Assembly: GCA_947445775.1 (NCBI GenBank)
Contig: CANFEB010000025.1
Coordinates: forward strand, 1 to 37,088
Direction: 5' to 3'
Length of the DNA: 37,088 nt
Origin: Oligoflexales bacterium
GTDB taxonomy: Bacteria > Bdellovibrionota_B > Oligoflexia > Oligoflexales > RGVZ01
In this document: positions 15,212-23,004 of the stretch, piece by piece
Layout: every line of letters starts with the position of its first letter
Position numbering within the stretch: the stretch's first letter is position 1
The notes under the pieces: model-generated
The model's input: only the letters and a program-made list of their open reading frames with translations
The model's database searches: none
Told to the model about the DNA's origin: nothing
Translations under genes and position numbers: made by a program

Positions 15212-16186
15212 ATGGATCGGTTTGTCACGAATCGGTTGACGGGAATTGCCATCACCGGGGCCACAGCCAGCGGTAAGAGCGACTTCGCCCTGCAATTGGC
15301 CAGGTCTTTGCGTGATGACCGGCAAATCAATGCAGAGATTATCTGCTGCGACTCGGTTCAAGTTTACCGTGGATTTGATATTGGTGCGGCCAAACCCGCG
15401 CCGAAAGAACGCGCCGAGTTTCCCCACCATTTGATCGACATCGTGACCTGGCGCGATGAATTCGATGCCGGCAAATATGCGGCATTGGCGCGCAACCTTT
15501 TCGCGGAAATCAAGTCGCGCGGTGTCCTGCCCATTTTCGTCGGCGGCTCGGGTCTTTATTTGCGCGCTTTTTTTGGTCAGGGCTTTGCAGAAAACCTGCC
15601 CAAGGACCGTGGGCTGCGTGACCAACTTGATGAAATTGCCACGGACGAACTTTTTACCGAACTCAAGGCCATTGACCCTGTTCGGGCCAGGCAACTCCAC
15701 CCCAACGACCGGGTCCGGATTTTGCGTGCCGTGGAACTTTGCCGATTAACGGCAGGACCGGTTTCAGCCCAGATGCCCGATCATGGTCGGGTCACCGCGC
15801 GCAAGACCCCCGAGCGCGAGCAGACCCATCTAGTTTTTTTGAACCCTGAACGCCCGATCCTGCACCAGCGGATTGCAGAGCGCGCCAAATCCATGCTGAT
15901 TGGAGGCCTGTTGGAGGAAGTCCAAGGTCTTTTGAGTGCCGGGTGTCCAGCCACAGCCAAACCCATGCAGGCGATTGGTTACCGGGAAACTCTTGTTGCC
16001 TTGCAAGCAGCTGGCGGTGTGATCCCGCGGATTGACCTCGGGGCCCTTGCTGAACAAATCATCGTCGCCACCCGCCAATATGCCAAACGCCAGACCACCT
16101 GGTTTAAGGGCACCGAACCAGACCAGACGGTGGGATCTTTGACACACTACCAGTCAGTGATTGCGGGGCTTTGCGCCTTGCGTTAA
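15212..16186 (+). CDS. miaA: tRNA dimethylallyltransferase
   Basis: The start ATG 15212 lies nine bases after GGAG and gives 324 residues. P-loop GATASGKS (16-23), the substrate-contact motif CDSVQVYRGFDIG, PHHLID and GGSGLYLRAF are all present, so the enzyme should be active. It adds a dimethylallyl group to A37 of tRNAs that read codons starting with U. It follows mutL after a short gap, as in many proteobacteria, and the two are probably co-transcribed. The tandem repeat upstream could affect its translation. Confidence 0.96.
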   Translation: MDRFVTNRLTGIAITGATASGKSDFALQLARSLRDDRQINAEIICCDSVQVYRGFDIGAAKPAPKERAEFPHHLIDIVTWRDEFDAGKYAALARNLFAEIKSRGVLPIFVGGSGLYLRAFFGQGFAENLPKDRGLRDQLDEIATDELFTELKAIDPVRARQLHPNDRVRILRAVELCRLTAGPVSAQMPDHGRVTARKTPEREQTHLVFLNPERPILHQRIAERAKSMLIGGLLEEVQGLLSAGCPATAKPMQAIGYRETLVALQAAGGVIPRIDLGALAEQIIVATRQYAKRQTTWFKGTEPDQTVGSLTHYQSVIAGLCALR

Positions 16187-16266
16187 GACGAACGTGGAGC
16201 AGCTGTTATCGAGTAGGAAATCAGCCCTTGTCAAGAGTTCCGCGGCGCATCAAATAGGAGCCAGTC

Positions 16267-16635
16267 ATGAAATTTTTTTTGGTGTTGTTTGCAGCCCTGT
16301 TTTTTTCAGGCTCACTTTTATCTGGTCAGGCCCATGCCGCGACATTTACTGCGGTGAGTCGCAGTGGTGACAATTTGAGCCTTGAGTTCAATGAGGACGT
16401 CATCACCCGAAATTCGAGCGAGGCTATATTTTGTAACGGCCGCCGGGCGATGGTGGTCAATGCCGAGTTGTGGATGCCCTCCATGGGCCACGGCAGTTCG
16501 CCGATTGCCGTTTATCCGCAGAATAATAGTTGCACGGCCCTGCGGAACCTTAATTTCATGATGTCCGGTGACTGGGAACTGCGCCTGAATTTGAATAATA
16601 TGGACAGCGGCGTGTTCGCCTTTGAGGTCCGCTAA
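16267..16635 (+). CDS. Exported YtkA/FixH-like protein
   Basis: The product is 122 residues with an AGGAG ribosome binding site and a clear signal peptide ending near AHA (residue 25). The mature part carries WMPSMGHGS and later NFMMSGDWELRL, the two hallmarks of YtkA-like/FixH-like domains, which form small periplasmic beta sandwiches. Such domains are linked to copper or cytochrome oxidase assembly in some bacteria, but direct function is poorly known. The Met and His residues in MPSMGH could bind a metal. A second copy follows directly as a lipoprotein, and an outer-membrane protein and a thioredoxin follow that. Confidence 0.75.
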   Translation: MKFFLVLFAALFFSGSLLSGQAHAATFTAVSRSGDNLSLEFNEDVITRNSSEAIFCNGRRAMVVNAELWMPSMGHGSSPIAVYPQNNSCTALRNLNFMMSGDWELRLNLNNMDSGVFAFEVR

Positions 16636-16636
16636 A

Positions 16637-17116
16637 ATGGGGCGAGGATTTTTTTTCCTCGCCGCCCTGTTTTTTGCCCTGGCAAACCTCACTGCGGCCT
16701 GCGGTGCCAGTGATGGTCCGAAGAAAACTTCTCCTCAAGCACCTAGCGGTCCCGACGCCTCAAAAATTCCAGGCGCTTGGCTGACGGCCAACGGTTCCTA
16801 TGAAGTTCTTCTGGAATGGGAGTCTGGCCCTCAAACCGGAATAAACAATGCCGCCAAGATCAACACCACGCCGCGATCAGACTTTGCGACGTTGCCGCTT
16901 CAGAAAATCACGGTGACACCGTGGATGACGGTGCATGGCCACGGCTCCGGAAATGTCCAGCCTATTGTTGAACCTTTGCTATTTCTAGGATCCGGCGTTT
17001 ACCGCGTCAGTAATATCTTTTTTGTCATGTCGGGGCCTTGGGATCTAAAAATCAGTCTCACTGATGGGACAACCAGCGATACGGTCGTGATTCCTGTGGA
17101 AGTACCCAGCGCATGA
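16637..17116 (+). CDS. YtkA/FixH-like lipoprotein
   Basis: The start ATG 16637 comes one base after the stop of the previous gene, with GAGG upstream. The product is 159 residues. The signal peptide ends in the lipobox LTAAC (Cys22 of this start). A Pro/Ser tether follows, and then a domain with PWMTVHGHGS and FFVMSGPWDLKI, parallel to the preceding protein's WMPSMGHGS and FMMSGDWELRL. The two genes look like a duplicated pair, one soluble and one lipid-anchored. The stop overlaps the next start as ATGA (17113-17116). Confidence 0.75.
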   Translation: MGRGFFFLAALFFALANLTAACGASDGPKKTSPQAPSGPDASKIPGAWLTANGSYEVLLEWESGPQTGINNAAKINTTPRSDFATLPLQKITVTPWMTVHGHGSGNVQPIVEPLLFLGSGVYRVSNIFFVMSGPWDLKISLTDGTTSDTVVIPVEVPSA

Positions 17117-18072
17117 AATTGCGGCAATTCAGATTCTCGGCCGTTTTTTTTTCGATGTCTCTCATTTGTTTTTTTTCATCAGGTTACGCCCTAGCCTGTG
17201 CCTCCTGCGGCAGTGGCGGCGACGAGCCGCTGGTTTTATTTCCAGCCGAGACTTTTAAAATTTACGGTGGCGTTGCTGTAACACCTCAACTTGAATCAAC
17301 TGGTCCAGATGGCTCGACCTTGCAGACGGCGGGTCCAAATCGTCGTGTCAATTCTACCGTTGCTGCGGGAATTGCGCTGTCGCCGCGCGGTTTTTTTACC
17401 GTTGCGCAAACCGTGGTCACCAATTCACGGACGCGTACCAACAATTCTGACGCCAGAAAATCTAGCGCCAGTAAATCAGGTGCCGCAGATCCATCCTTTT
17501 CCGGGCGCTACACAGTCATGATGCTGCAACTATCTCGCCCGTTGATCCCGCAAATTCAGATTCTTGGCGGTTACCGCCCGGCTTTAGCGCGATCGATCCA
17601 CGAGTCGTCAGATGCCAATCTCTTGGATGTATTTGGCAGCGGTTTTGATGAGGTTCGCGTGGGGGCTGATTTGTGGTTGGGAATGCTGTCCGTCAAGACG
17701 GGTGTCGCAATGACGCTGACGGAATCCATTGCGGCTCGCCGCAGCGGTATTCTGTTAAAGCCTGGAACACTTGTTCGTCTGACAACGTCCCTGACTATGT
17801 TGAGCACCGTCGATCATTTTGGAATCAACTTGCAACCAGTTAAACTTGCCGCTGGGGTAACGGCGGATCGCCGCACTCAGGCTGCGGCAGATCGGGAATT
17901 GGTTGATGGCTCCGAACAGTCGGTCAATGGCGCTTTTATTTCAGCCGACTTGGCGGCCTTAGAATCTGATAGCGTGAAATTTACGGTGGCTCGGCAAGGT
18001 GTTTTTGGTGTGGTAAAAAATGCAGTGGCGTCGACCACATGGTCGCTGGCATGGGCGCGGGTGTTGCGATGA
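17113..18072 (+). CDS. Outer-membrane barrel-like protein with CASCGSGG start
   Basis: The product is 319 residues, translationally coupled to both neighbours by ATGA overlaps. A signal peptide is followed at once by ACASCGSGGDEPLVLFP. Similar two-Cys openings occur in uncharacterised outer-membrane proteins near metal-handling genes, as far as I remember. The rest shows alternating beta-strand patterns with aromatic girdles (for example FKIYGGVAVTPQL and WLGMLSVKTGVAMTL) and ends in WSLAWARVLR, which suggests a barrel, though the terminal residue is not the usual Phe. The two N-terminal Cys could bind metal or exchange disulfides with the thioredoxin encoded next. Function is inferred only from context. 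Confidence 0.65.
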   Translation: MKLRQFRFSAVFFSMSLICFFSSGYALACASCGSGGDEPLVLFPAETFKIYGGVAVTPQLESTGPDGSTLQTAGPNRRVNSTVAAGIALSPRGFFTVAQTVVTNSRTRTNNSDARKSSASKSGAADPSFSGRYTVMMLQLSRPLIPQIQILGGYRPALARSIHESSDANLLDVFGSGFDEVRVGADLWLGMLSVKTGVAMTLTESIAARRSGILLKPGTLVRLTTSLTMLSTVDHFGINLQPVKLAAGVTADRRTQAAADRELVDGSEQSVNGAFISADLAALESDSVKFTVARQGVFGVVKNAVASTTWSLAWARVLR

Positions 18073-18446
18073 AAAATTATTGGATCATGGTTAAAAAGCA
18101 TTTGGTAATGTCTATGGCAGTCGTCGCCTGTCCGGCCATCACGCCAGAAAATCTTGATTCGCTGCTCGCATCCAAAAATAATCCCATCACGGTGAAGTTT
18201 TTCGCCAGTTGGTGCGGCAGTTGCAAGGATGACCTCGAATCCTTGCGGGGCAAGCTTCCCGACAATAAATTAATTTTGCTTTCGGCCTTCGATGACGAGT
18301 CATCATCCGTGACGACCTTGAATCATTTCGGAGTGAATCAAGCCTGTTTTGCAGGCGATGCCGTGGCCCGCAAACTTGGCGTCCGCCATTTGCCCAGGAC
18401 GTTTGTTTTTAAAGACGGCAAACTTTTGTCGGGAGACGCCAAATGA
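18069..18446 (+). CDS. Thioredoxin-like protein, probably exported
   Basis: The start ATG 18069 overlaps the previous stop as ATGA. The product is 125 residues with a short basic start, a hydrophobic stretch and a possible lipobox (AVVAC, Cys21). Active site WCGSC (48-52) and the cis-Pro region HLPRTFVFKDG show a thioredoxin fold of the TlpA/DsbE kind. It is compact for this family. Its position after two YtkA-like proteins and a two-Cys outer-membrane protein suggests that it keeps their thiols reduced or helps load metal. Confidence 0.8.
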   Translation: MKNYWIMVKKHLVMSMAVVACPAITPENLDSLLASKNNPITVKFFASWCGSCKDDLESLRGKLPDNKLILLSAFDDESSSVTTLNHFGVNQACFAGDAVARKLGVRHLPRTFVFKDGKLLSGDAK

Positions 18447-18949
18447 CTGGGTATTTTCAGAATCATCCGAAGCGCGAAAGCCAGATTTTTTTGGACCGGG
18501 TGGAAATCCCGTTTGATGATATAGATGCAGGTGGTGTCCTCTATAACGCCCACTACCTGAAATATTGTGACCGCGCCCGCAACACAATTTTTGCGAAGAG
18601 CCATTGGACGTGGGACAGGCTGGTGGCCAGTCGTTGCGTTTTAGCTGTGGTCAGTGTCGAGGCAGAATATCGCCGTGCGGTTCGTCAGGGGCCTATCTGG
18701 ATCGCTACCCAGTTTTCGATGGAGTCCGAGCGGTTTCTGACGGCATCCCACGCTTTTTTTCCTGGAGAATTGAGCGAAGCCGAAGCGCGAAAATTGCTGC
18801 TGGCCAATAAAAAACCTCTCGAAAAAATGCGCGGTGTGCATTTTCGGGCGAAATTTAAGCTTGTTCCCATTGCCCTTGGCGATTTTATCCCAGCAAGTTT
18901 GGATCCTGCCTTTGCAGATGCTATTTTTAATGAATGTTTATTTGCATAA
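18443..18949 (+). CDS. Acyl-CoA thioesterase of the YbgC/4HBT family
   Basis: The product is 168 residues, coupled to the thioredoxin gene by an ATGA overlap. The motif FDDIDAGGVLYNAHYLKYCDRAR matches the hotdog thioesterase active site, where the Asp in DIDAGG is catalytic and the following Tyr-rich helix packs over it. The family length is about 130-150, and this protein has a slightly longer C-terminus. Members hydrolyse short-chain or phospholipid-related acyl-CoA and in proteobacteria often sit with the Tol-Pal genes; those are absent here. The motif quoted is split in text only by its parts; the call itself is solid. Confidence 0.82.
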   Translation: MTGYFQNHPKRESQIFLDRVEIPFDDIDAGGVLYNAHYLKYCDRARNTIFAKSHWTWDRLVASRCVLAVVSVEAEYRRAVRQGPIWIATQFSMESERFLTASHAFFPGELSEAEARKLLLANKKPLEKMRGVHFRAKFKLVPIALGDFIPASLDPAFADAIFNECLFA

Positions 18950-18993
18950 ATAATGGACCCAGGCGGCCCCCTCAATCAGGGAGCTCGGCCTCA

Positions 18994-19422
18994 ATGCGGA
19001 GTGCGCGTCAGGGTTTCACCTTGATCGAGGTGCTCGTCGCCATTGGTCTGATGGGGCTTCTTGCACTTGGGCTGGCTGAAATTTTCAAACAGCAGATGTT
19101 TGTTCAGGACAAAATCCGCGATCGCGGTGTTCTTGAAGACATGCGCAATGTGGTCCGCTCTGTGGTGAATTGCCAGTTATCTTGCGCCGCCAACGTGGCG
19201 CGGATTCCGGCAAATCAAGCCCGTTGGATGCTGACCGCAATTTGTGATGACAAGGGGCTCAAGGTTTTGGTCACGGACTCAAAGGGTAAGGCGCCCCCAC
19301 AGCCGGGAAATCTCTTCACGATCAATGAAGGCTATATTTGCCTCTATTTGCCTGAAGAACCGGAGCCCCCGATTCCAACGATGCCAACTATGCCAACTAT
19401 GCCAGCCGCCGTGCCTGAATGA
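18994..19422 (+). CDS. Type IV pilin-like protein (pseudopilin)
   Basis: The start ATG 18994 gives 142 residues. Residues RQGFTLIEVLVAIG form a class III signal: prepilin peptidase should cut after Gly7, leaving N-methyl-Phe and the required Glu at position 5. The hydrophobic helix is followed by a short globular part with two Cys (CQLSC) and then CLYLPEEPEPP. The end is a proline-rich tail with three PTM repeats. No other pilus or type II secretion gene is near. It is shorter and tail-bearing compared with major pilins, so a minor pilin or type II pseudopilin is more likely. The last 26 bases overlap the convergent ubiE gene. Confidence 0.8.
   Translation: MRSARQGFTLIEVLVAIGLMGLLALGLAEIFKQQMFVQDKIRDRGVLEDMRNVVRSVVNCQLSCAANVARIPANQARWMLTAICDDKGLKVLVTDSKGKAPPQPGNLFTINEGYICLYLPEEPEPPIPTMPTMPTMPAAVPE
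19375..19401. repeat. 9-bp in-frame repeat at the end of the pilin-like gene
   Basis: Three copies of CCAACTATG (the first with a G) encode PTM repeats. The repeat reaches into the 3' overlap with ubiE. Confidence 0.7.
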
Positions 19423-20146
19423 TCTTGCAAGCGCCGAACAGAAAGCTGACTTCCTGATTCACCAGGAAGCCGGCCCGGTAAAGCGCTCCACGCAATTGAT
19501 CCGGGGAGTAAAAACCACTGACACTGCGCGGCAGATAGGTATACGCCTCGCGGTCGCTGAACAGTCCGCCGATCACCGGCAGGATGTTACGGAAATAGAA
19601 ATCAAAAATCTTCGCCATGACGCTGGACCGGGGCGTGAAGAATTCCATGATCAACAGGGTGCCCTTGGGCTTCAGAACGCGGCTGAATTCCTTCAGCGCG
19701 GCTTCTTTGTCGACCACGTTGCGCAAACCAAAAGAGATGGTCACGCAGTCGAATGATCCGTCTGGAAGCTCCAACTTTTCAGCACTCATCTGCCGAAATT
19801 GCACCATGTCGGCAAGTTTTTGCTCATGGGACTTCAACCCGGCCAGGGCCAGCATCTTTTCGGAAATATCGACACCGGTAAAGCCTGCGTATTCCTTGCG
19901 CTGGGTCATCGCGGCAAAAACCACGTCACCCGTTCCGGTGGCCACGTCCAGTAGCGATCCCGCAGGTTTGAAGGGAATGAGTGCAACTAAAATACCACGC
20001 CAGCGCCGGTCCTGCTTCAGGCTGAGCAGGGCGTTGAGAAAATCATAGCGGGGGGCGACCCGGTCAAACATGGCCGCAATCTGGCTTTCGTCTGTTGGGC
20101 GGCTGATGTGGTTATTATGGCTATCTATCACGATTTCATTCGCCAT
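19397..20146 (-). CDS. ubiE: Ubiquinone/menaquinone C-methyltransferase
   Basis: The product is 249 residues, the family's usual size. The start region (IAAMFDRVAPRYDFLNALLS) and SAM motif I LLDVATGTGDV are diagnostic, as are ISFGLRNV and the GFYSPDQLRGAL part near the C-terminus. The enzyme methylates the ring of demethylmenaquinol or of the ubiquinone precursor; which quinone this organism uses cannot be told here, so menG is an equal name. It overlaps the pilin-like gene tail to tail. Upstream genes are on the same strand but separated by a terminator. Confidence 0.93.
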   Translation of the reverse strand: MANEIVIDSHNNHISRPTDESQIAAMFDRVAPRYDFLNALLSLKQDRRWRGILVALIPFKPAGSLLDVATGTGDVVFAAMTQRKEYAGFTGVDISEKMLALAGLKSHEQKLADMVQFRQMSAEKLELPDGSFDCVTISFGLRNVVDKEAALKEFSRVLKPKGTLLIMEFFTPRSSVMAKIFDFYFRNILPVIGGLFSDREAYTYLPRSVSGFYSPDQLRGALYRAGFLVNQEVSFLFGACKIIQARRLA

Positions 20147-20185
20147 TTTTAGGGGTGTCCAAGTCGCTGGCAGGGATTTGACAAC

Positions 20186-20228
20186 AAAAAATCCGGATAC
20201 TCCACCTGTTTAAGGGAAATACCCGGAT
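20186..20228 (-). terminator. Intrinsic terminator after the outer-membrane protein gene
   Basis: On the minus strand the nine-base arm 20228-20220 pairs with 20199-20191, with one G-U pair, around a 20-base loop. The stem is followed by TTTTTT. It lies 24 bases after the stop of the gene at 20253 and before the ubiE start. Confidence 0.65.
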
Positions 20229-20252
20229 CGGGCAACCGCTATAGCCTCAAAA

Positions 20253-20903
20253 TTAGAAACCGACGTTGACGCCGACCGATACGCTGTTGGAGTTCCACGA
20301 CGTGGAATCGCCGGCGCTGGCCAATTTAACGCCCGAAATGGTGACCTCATCGGTCTTGATTTTCTCGGTCCCCACGCCGACTTCCAGCACGGCGCTAACG
20401 AGGGGCAGGATGCCGTACTGGGCACCGACGGTCAGGTGCGTGCCGCTCAGGCTCCTGGTCTGCTTGCCAGCGGTGACGTTTCCATCGCTGGACCAGTCGG
20501 CATTGGCTTCGACCAGCATCGCACCAGTCACAACATAACTAAATTTTGCGTAGGGCGTGATAATGGGAACCATTGGGATCCAGGCCTTTACATCCAAGGT
20601 CAGTTCCGTGCCTGTGACTTTGGTGGCGCTAAAGTCGTCTTTGTCCCAGTTTTGGATGTTCATCGTTGCGCCGGCCGCAATCGGCACCAAGGGAATCGGA
20701 TCGATCGAGGCACTGATGGCGTATTCGGTGGCGCCGTAAGTTTTGCTTGAGCCATCCAATTTGCCGGTCGCACTGCGCTGGCCAACAGCAACCTGGGCAT
20801 TGACCAAAGCCATGGCCGGGGTTTGGAAGAGAATTGCGGCGGCCATTGCGCCTGCGGCAATCAGGTTCCTCTGATGAAAACGCGTGGTCAATGTGGTTGT
20901 CAT
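20253..20903 (-). CDS. Small outer-membrane beta-barrel protein
   Basis: The start ATG 20903 lies eight bases after CGGAGG and gives 216 residues. A signal peptide is cut near TPAMA-LVNA. The mature protein has about eight to ten alternating strands and ends in VSVGVNVGF, with the terminal Phe and strand pattern recognised by the Bam complex. No specific family is recognised. Its ribosome binding site lies inside the end of the CobU-like gene, four bases after that gene's stop, so the two should be co-transcribed. A terminator follows. Confidence 0.8.
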   Translation of the reverse strand: MTTTLTTRFHQRNLIAAGAMAAAILFQTPAMALVNAQVAVGQRSATGKLDGSSKTYGATEYAISASIDPIPLVPIAAGATMNIQNWDKDDFSATKVTGTELTLDVKAWIPMVPIITPYAKFSYVVTGAMLVEANADWSSDGNVTAGKQTRSLSGTHLTVGAQYGILPLVSAVLEVGVGTEKIKTDEVTISGVKLASAGDSTSWNSNSVSVGVNVGF

Positions 20904-20907
20904 GATT

Positions 20908-21591
20908 TCAGCCTCCGGTTTGGGTTTGTTGGACGTTTGGTCTAATGGAACTATTTGAAACACTGTTTTTGGAACTGACGCTGAGGAACCCGCTGGTGCT
21001 CCCTAGAGTTTCTCGAGCCTCTGCAACAGGAATACCACTTCGCAGCACCGTTGGGATACCAGCCGTCATAAGTATAACTCGGTCTGCCATGGCAGCCACC
21101 GCCTGGTTGAGGCGGCCATTGGCCTCGCGAAAGGCCCGTTCGGTTTCAATCGGCGGCGAGGGCGAGGCCCCCATCTCGGCACCCACCACAATTATATTGG
21201 CCCCAGCGTCGCGGGCCCGTCGCAGGGCATCGATCATGCGCTCGCATTCGGCGTTCAGGGTATTCAACAAATCCAAGCCGGTCCGGTCAATCGGATGCTG
21301 GACCGTCACCGCTGCCAACCACAAATTGAGCGCATCCACAACAATCTGGTCGTGAATGGCTGCCGCAGCAAAAATCAGGTTAGGCAGGTCCGCCGGGCGG
21401 TCCACGTGCTTCCATGCCTCCGGACGCCCCGCCTTGAGGGCATCGACACGGGCCTGCATCAAAGGATGCTGGGTGTTGGCCGTGCCGATGACGACGGTAT
21501 CCAATCCAGGCCGCGCCAGGACGGTGATTTGGGCTGATTTTCCCGAATGGGCTGGACCAATCAGCAGTGTCAGGCACTTCTCGACTTGCAT
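20908..21591 (-). CDS. CobU-like protein lacking the nucleotidylated His
   Basis: The start ATG 21591 gives 227 residues. The P-loop GPAHSGKS (12-19), VIGTANTQHPLMQARV, GRPEAWK, VVDALNLWL and NGRLNQAVAAMADRVIL all line up with adenosylcobinamide kinase/guanylyltransferase (CobU/CobP). Where CobU has Arg-Ile-x-His-His-(K/R), with the His that carries GMP, this protein reads RVDALKAGRP, so both His are gone. ATP binding may remain, but the guanylyltransferase half should be dead. CobU is about 180 residues; here a Ser/Asn-rich tail of about 45 residues is added. No other cobalamin gene is in the window, and the gene is coupled to an outer-membrane protein. Confidence 0.75.
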   Translation of the reverse strand: MQVEKCLTLLIGPAHSGKSAQITVLARPGLDTVVIGTANTQHPLMQARVDALKAGRPEAWKHVDRPADLPNLIFAAAAIHDQIVVDALNLWLAAVTVQHPIDRTGLDLLNTLNAECERMIDALRRARDAGANIIVVGAEMGASPSPPIETERAFREANGRLNQAVAAMADRVILMTAGIPTVLRSGIPVAEARETLGSTSGFLSVSSKNSVSNSSIRPNVQQTQTGG

Positions 21592-21670
21592 GGGTGAGGT
21601 TCCCCCGGCACAATTTGGCGATCTTGCTGAACAACTTTGTTTTGAGCCTGACATATAGGATAGCGCAAAG

Positions 21671-22957
21671 ATGGGATTTCTAGAAGTCATGCGGGAACGG
21701 GGGTTGGTCGCCCAGATCACCCACGAGGACGAACTCGGCGCACATTTGGCTTCTGGGCCACGAACCGCCTACTGCGGTTTTGATCCGTCAGCGGACAGCC
21801 TGCACGTGGGGTCGCTGCTGCCTATTATGGCGCTGCGCCGCTGGCAGGCCGCGGGGCACCGGGTGGTGGCTCTGGTGGGGGGCGGGACCGGACTGATTGG
21901 GGATCCGTCGGGTAAAACGGAAATGCGTCAAATGGTCGAGGAAGACGGCTTGCAAAAAAATTTGGCAGGCATTCGCGGCCAATTAGAGCGCTTTTTAGAT
22001 TTAAAGGATCCCAAACGCGGGATCGTCGTGAACAACGCCGATTGGTTGGGGGAGTTAAAGTACCTGCCATTTTTACGCGAAATAGGTCGCCACTTCAGCG
22101 TGAACCGCATGCTGACTGCAGACTGTTTCAAGCAGCGCCTGGAAAAAGGCCTGAGCTTTTTTGAATTCAATTACATGCTTTTGCAGAGCTACGATTTTCT
22201 GCACCTCTATAAAGCCCAAGGGTGCACCGTGCAACTTGGTGGTGACGACCAGTGGAGCAACATGCTTTCTGGCGTGGACCTGGTCCGCCGGTTGACGGGG
22301 GGTAAGGCTTTTTGCGTGACGCTGCCGCTGTTGGCCACGAGCGACGGCCGAAAAATGGGCAAGACGGAAAAGGGCGCAGTCTGGTTGGACGCGGAAAAAA
22401 CGAGTCCTTTTGAATATTATCAGTATTGGCGCAATGTCGAAGACGTGATGGTCGAGCCCTGTTTGCGTTACTTCACGGATTTGGAGATGCCAGAAATTCT
22501 CCGTCTCGGTGCCCTGAAAGACGCTGCGATCAACGAAGCCAAAAAACGCCTGGCCTGGGAATGCACCACGATTGCTCACGGCAAGGCCGCAGCCGACGAG
22601 GCACAGGAGTCGGCGGGGCGGTTATTTGGTGCCGGTTCCCCAGGGGGTGTTGCTGGCGGCGATTCTGGTAACGAGCCCGAGCATTTTGTCAGCCGATCAG
22701 AACTGAGTGCCTTGCTGGGCGGCCATCAGGGCAGCAATAATCAGGACATTAGCATCGTCGATCTCTTGGCGGCCGCAGGTGTCGTCGAAACCAAAGCCGA
22801 GGCCAAGCGCTTGATCCAGCAAGGCGGCCTGAGCCTGGACAACGTGAAAATCACAGACCTTCAGGCTCGAATCCCCATTAAATCCCTAGAAAAGAGTGGG
22901 GGGTGTCTGGTTCGGAAGGGCAAAAAGCACTATCATCGCATCAGGTTACGGGATTGA
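21671..22957 (+). CDS. tyrS: Tyrosyl-tRNA synthetase
   Basis: The product is 428 residues, typical for bacterial TyrRS. The class I signature HVGSL (45-49) stands for HIGH, and KMGKTEKGAVWLD near residue 228 is the KMSKS loop. YCGFDPSADSLH, GGDDQWSN and the Tyr-binding residues in NYMLLQSYDF are present. The S4 RNA-binding domain occupies the last 70 residues (EAKRLIQQGGLSLD). A small Gly-rich insert (about residues 318-330) joins the anticodon domain to the S4 domain. It is divergent from the CobU-like gene, with 79 bases between the two starts. Confidence 0.96.
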   Translation: MGFLEVMRERGLVAQITHEDELGAHLASGPRTAYCGFDPSADSLHVGSLLPIMALRRWQAAGHRVVALVGGGTGLIGDPSGKTEMRQMVEEDGLQKNLAGIRGQLERFLDLKDPKRGIVVNNADWLGELKYLPFLREIGRHFSVNRMLTADCFKQRLEKGLSFFEFNYMLLQSYDFLHLYKAQGCTVQLGGDDQWSNMLSGVDLVRRLTGGKAFCVTLPLLATSDGRKMGKTEKGAVWLDAEKTSPFEYYQYWRNVEDVMVEPCLRYFTDLEMPEILRLGALKDAAINEAKKRLAWECTTIAHGKAAADEAQESAGRLFGAGSPGGVAGGDSGNEPEHFVSRSELSALLGGHQGSNNQDISIVDLLAAAGVVETKAEAKRLIQQGGLSLDNVKITDLQARIPIKSLEKSGGCLVRKGKKHYHRIRLRD

Positions 22958-23004
22958 CTCAAGGACGCATCAAAGTACCCGATTTGTAGAAGATAGGAGT
23001 TCAC

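Noticed and set aside
16228-16255. Promoter TTGTCA-16-TCAAAT before the YtkA-like gene
   Set aside because: Transcription would start after the ribosome binding site, so it cannot serve the gene at 16267 in the normal way.
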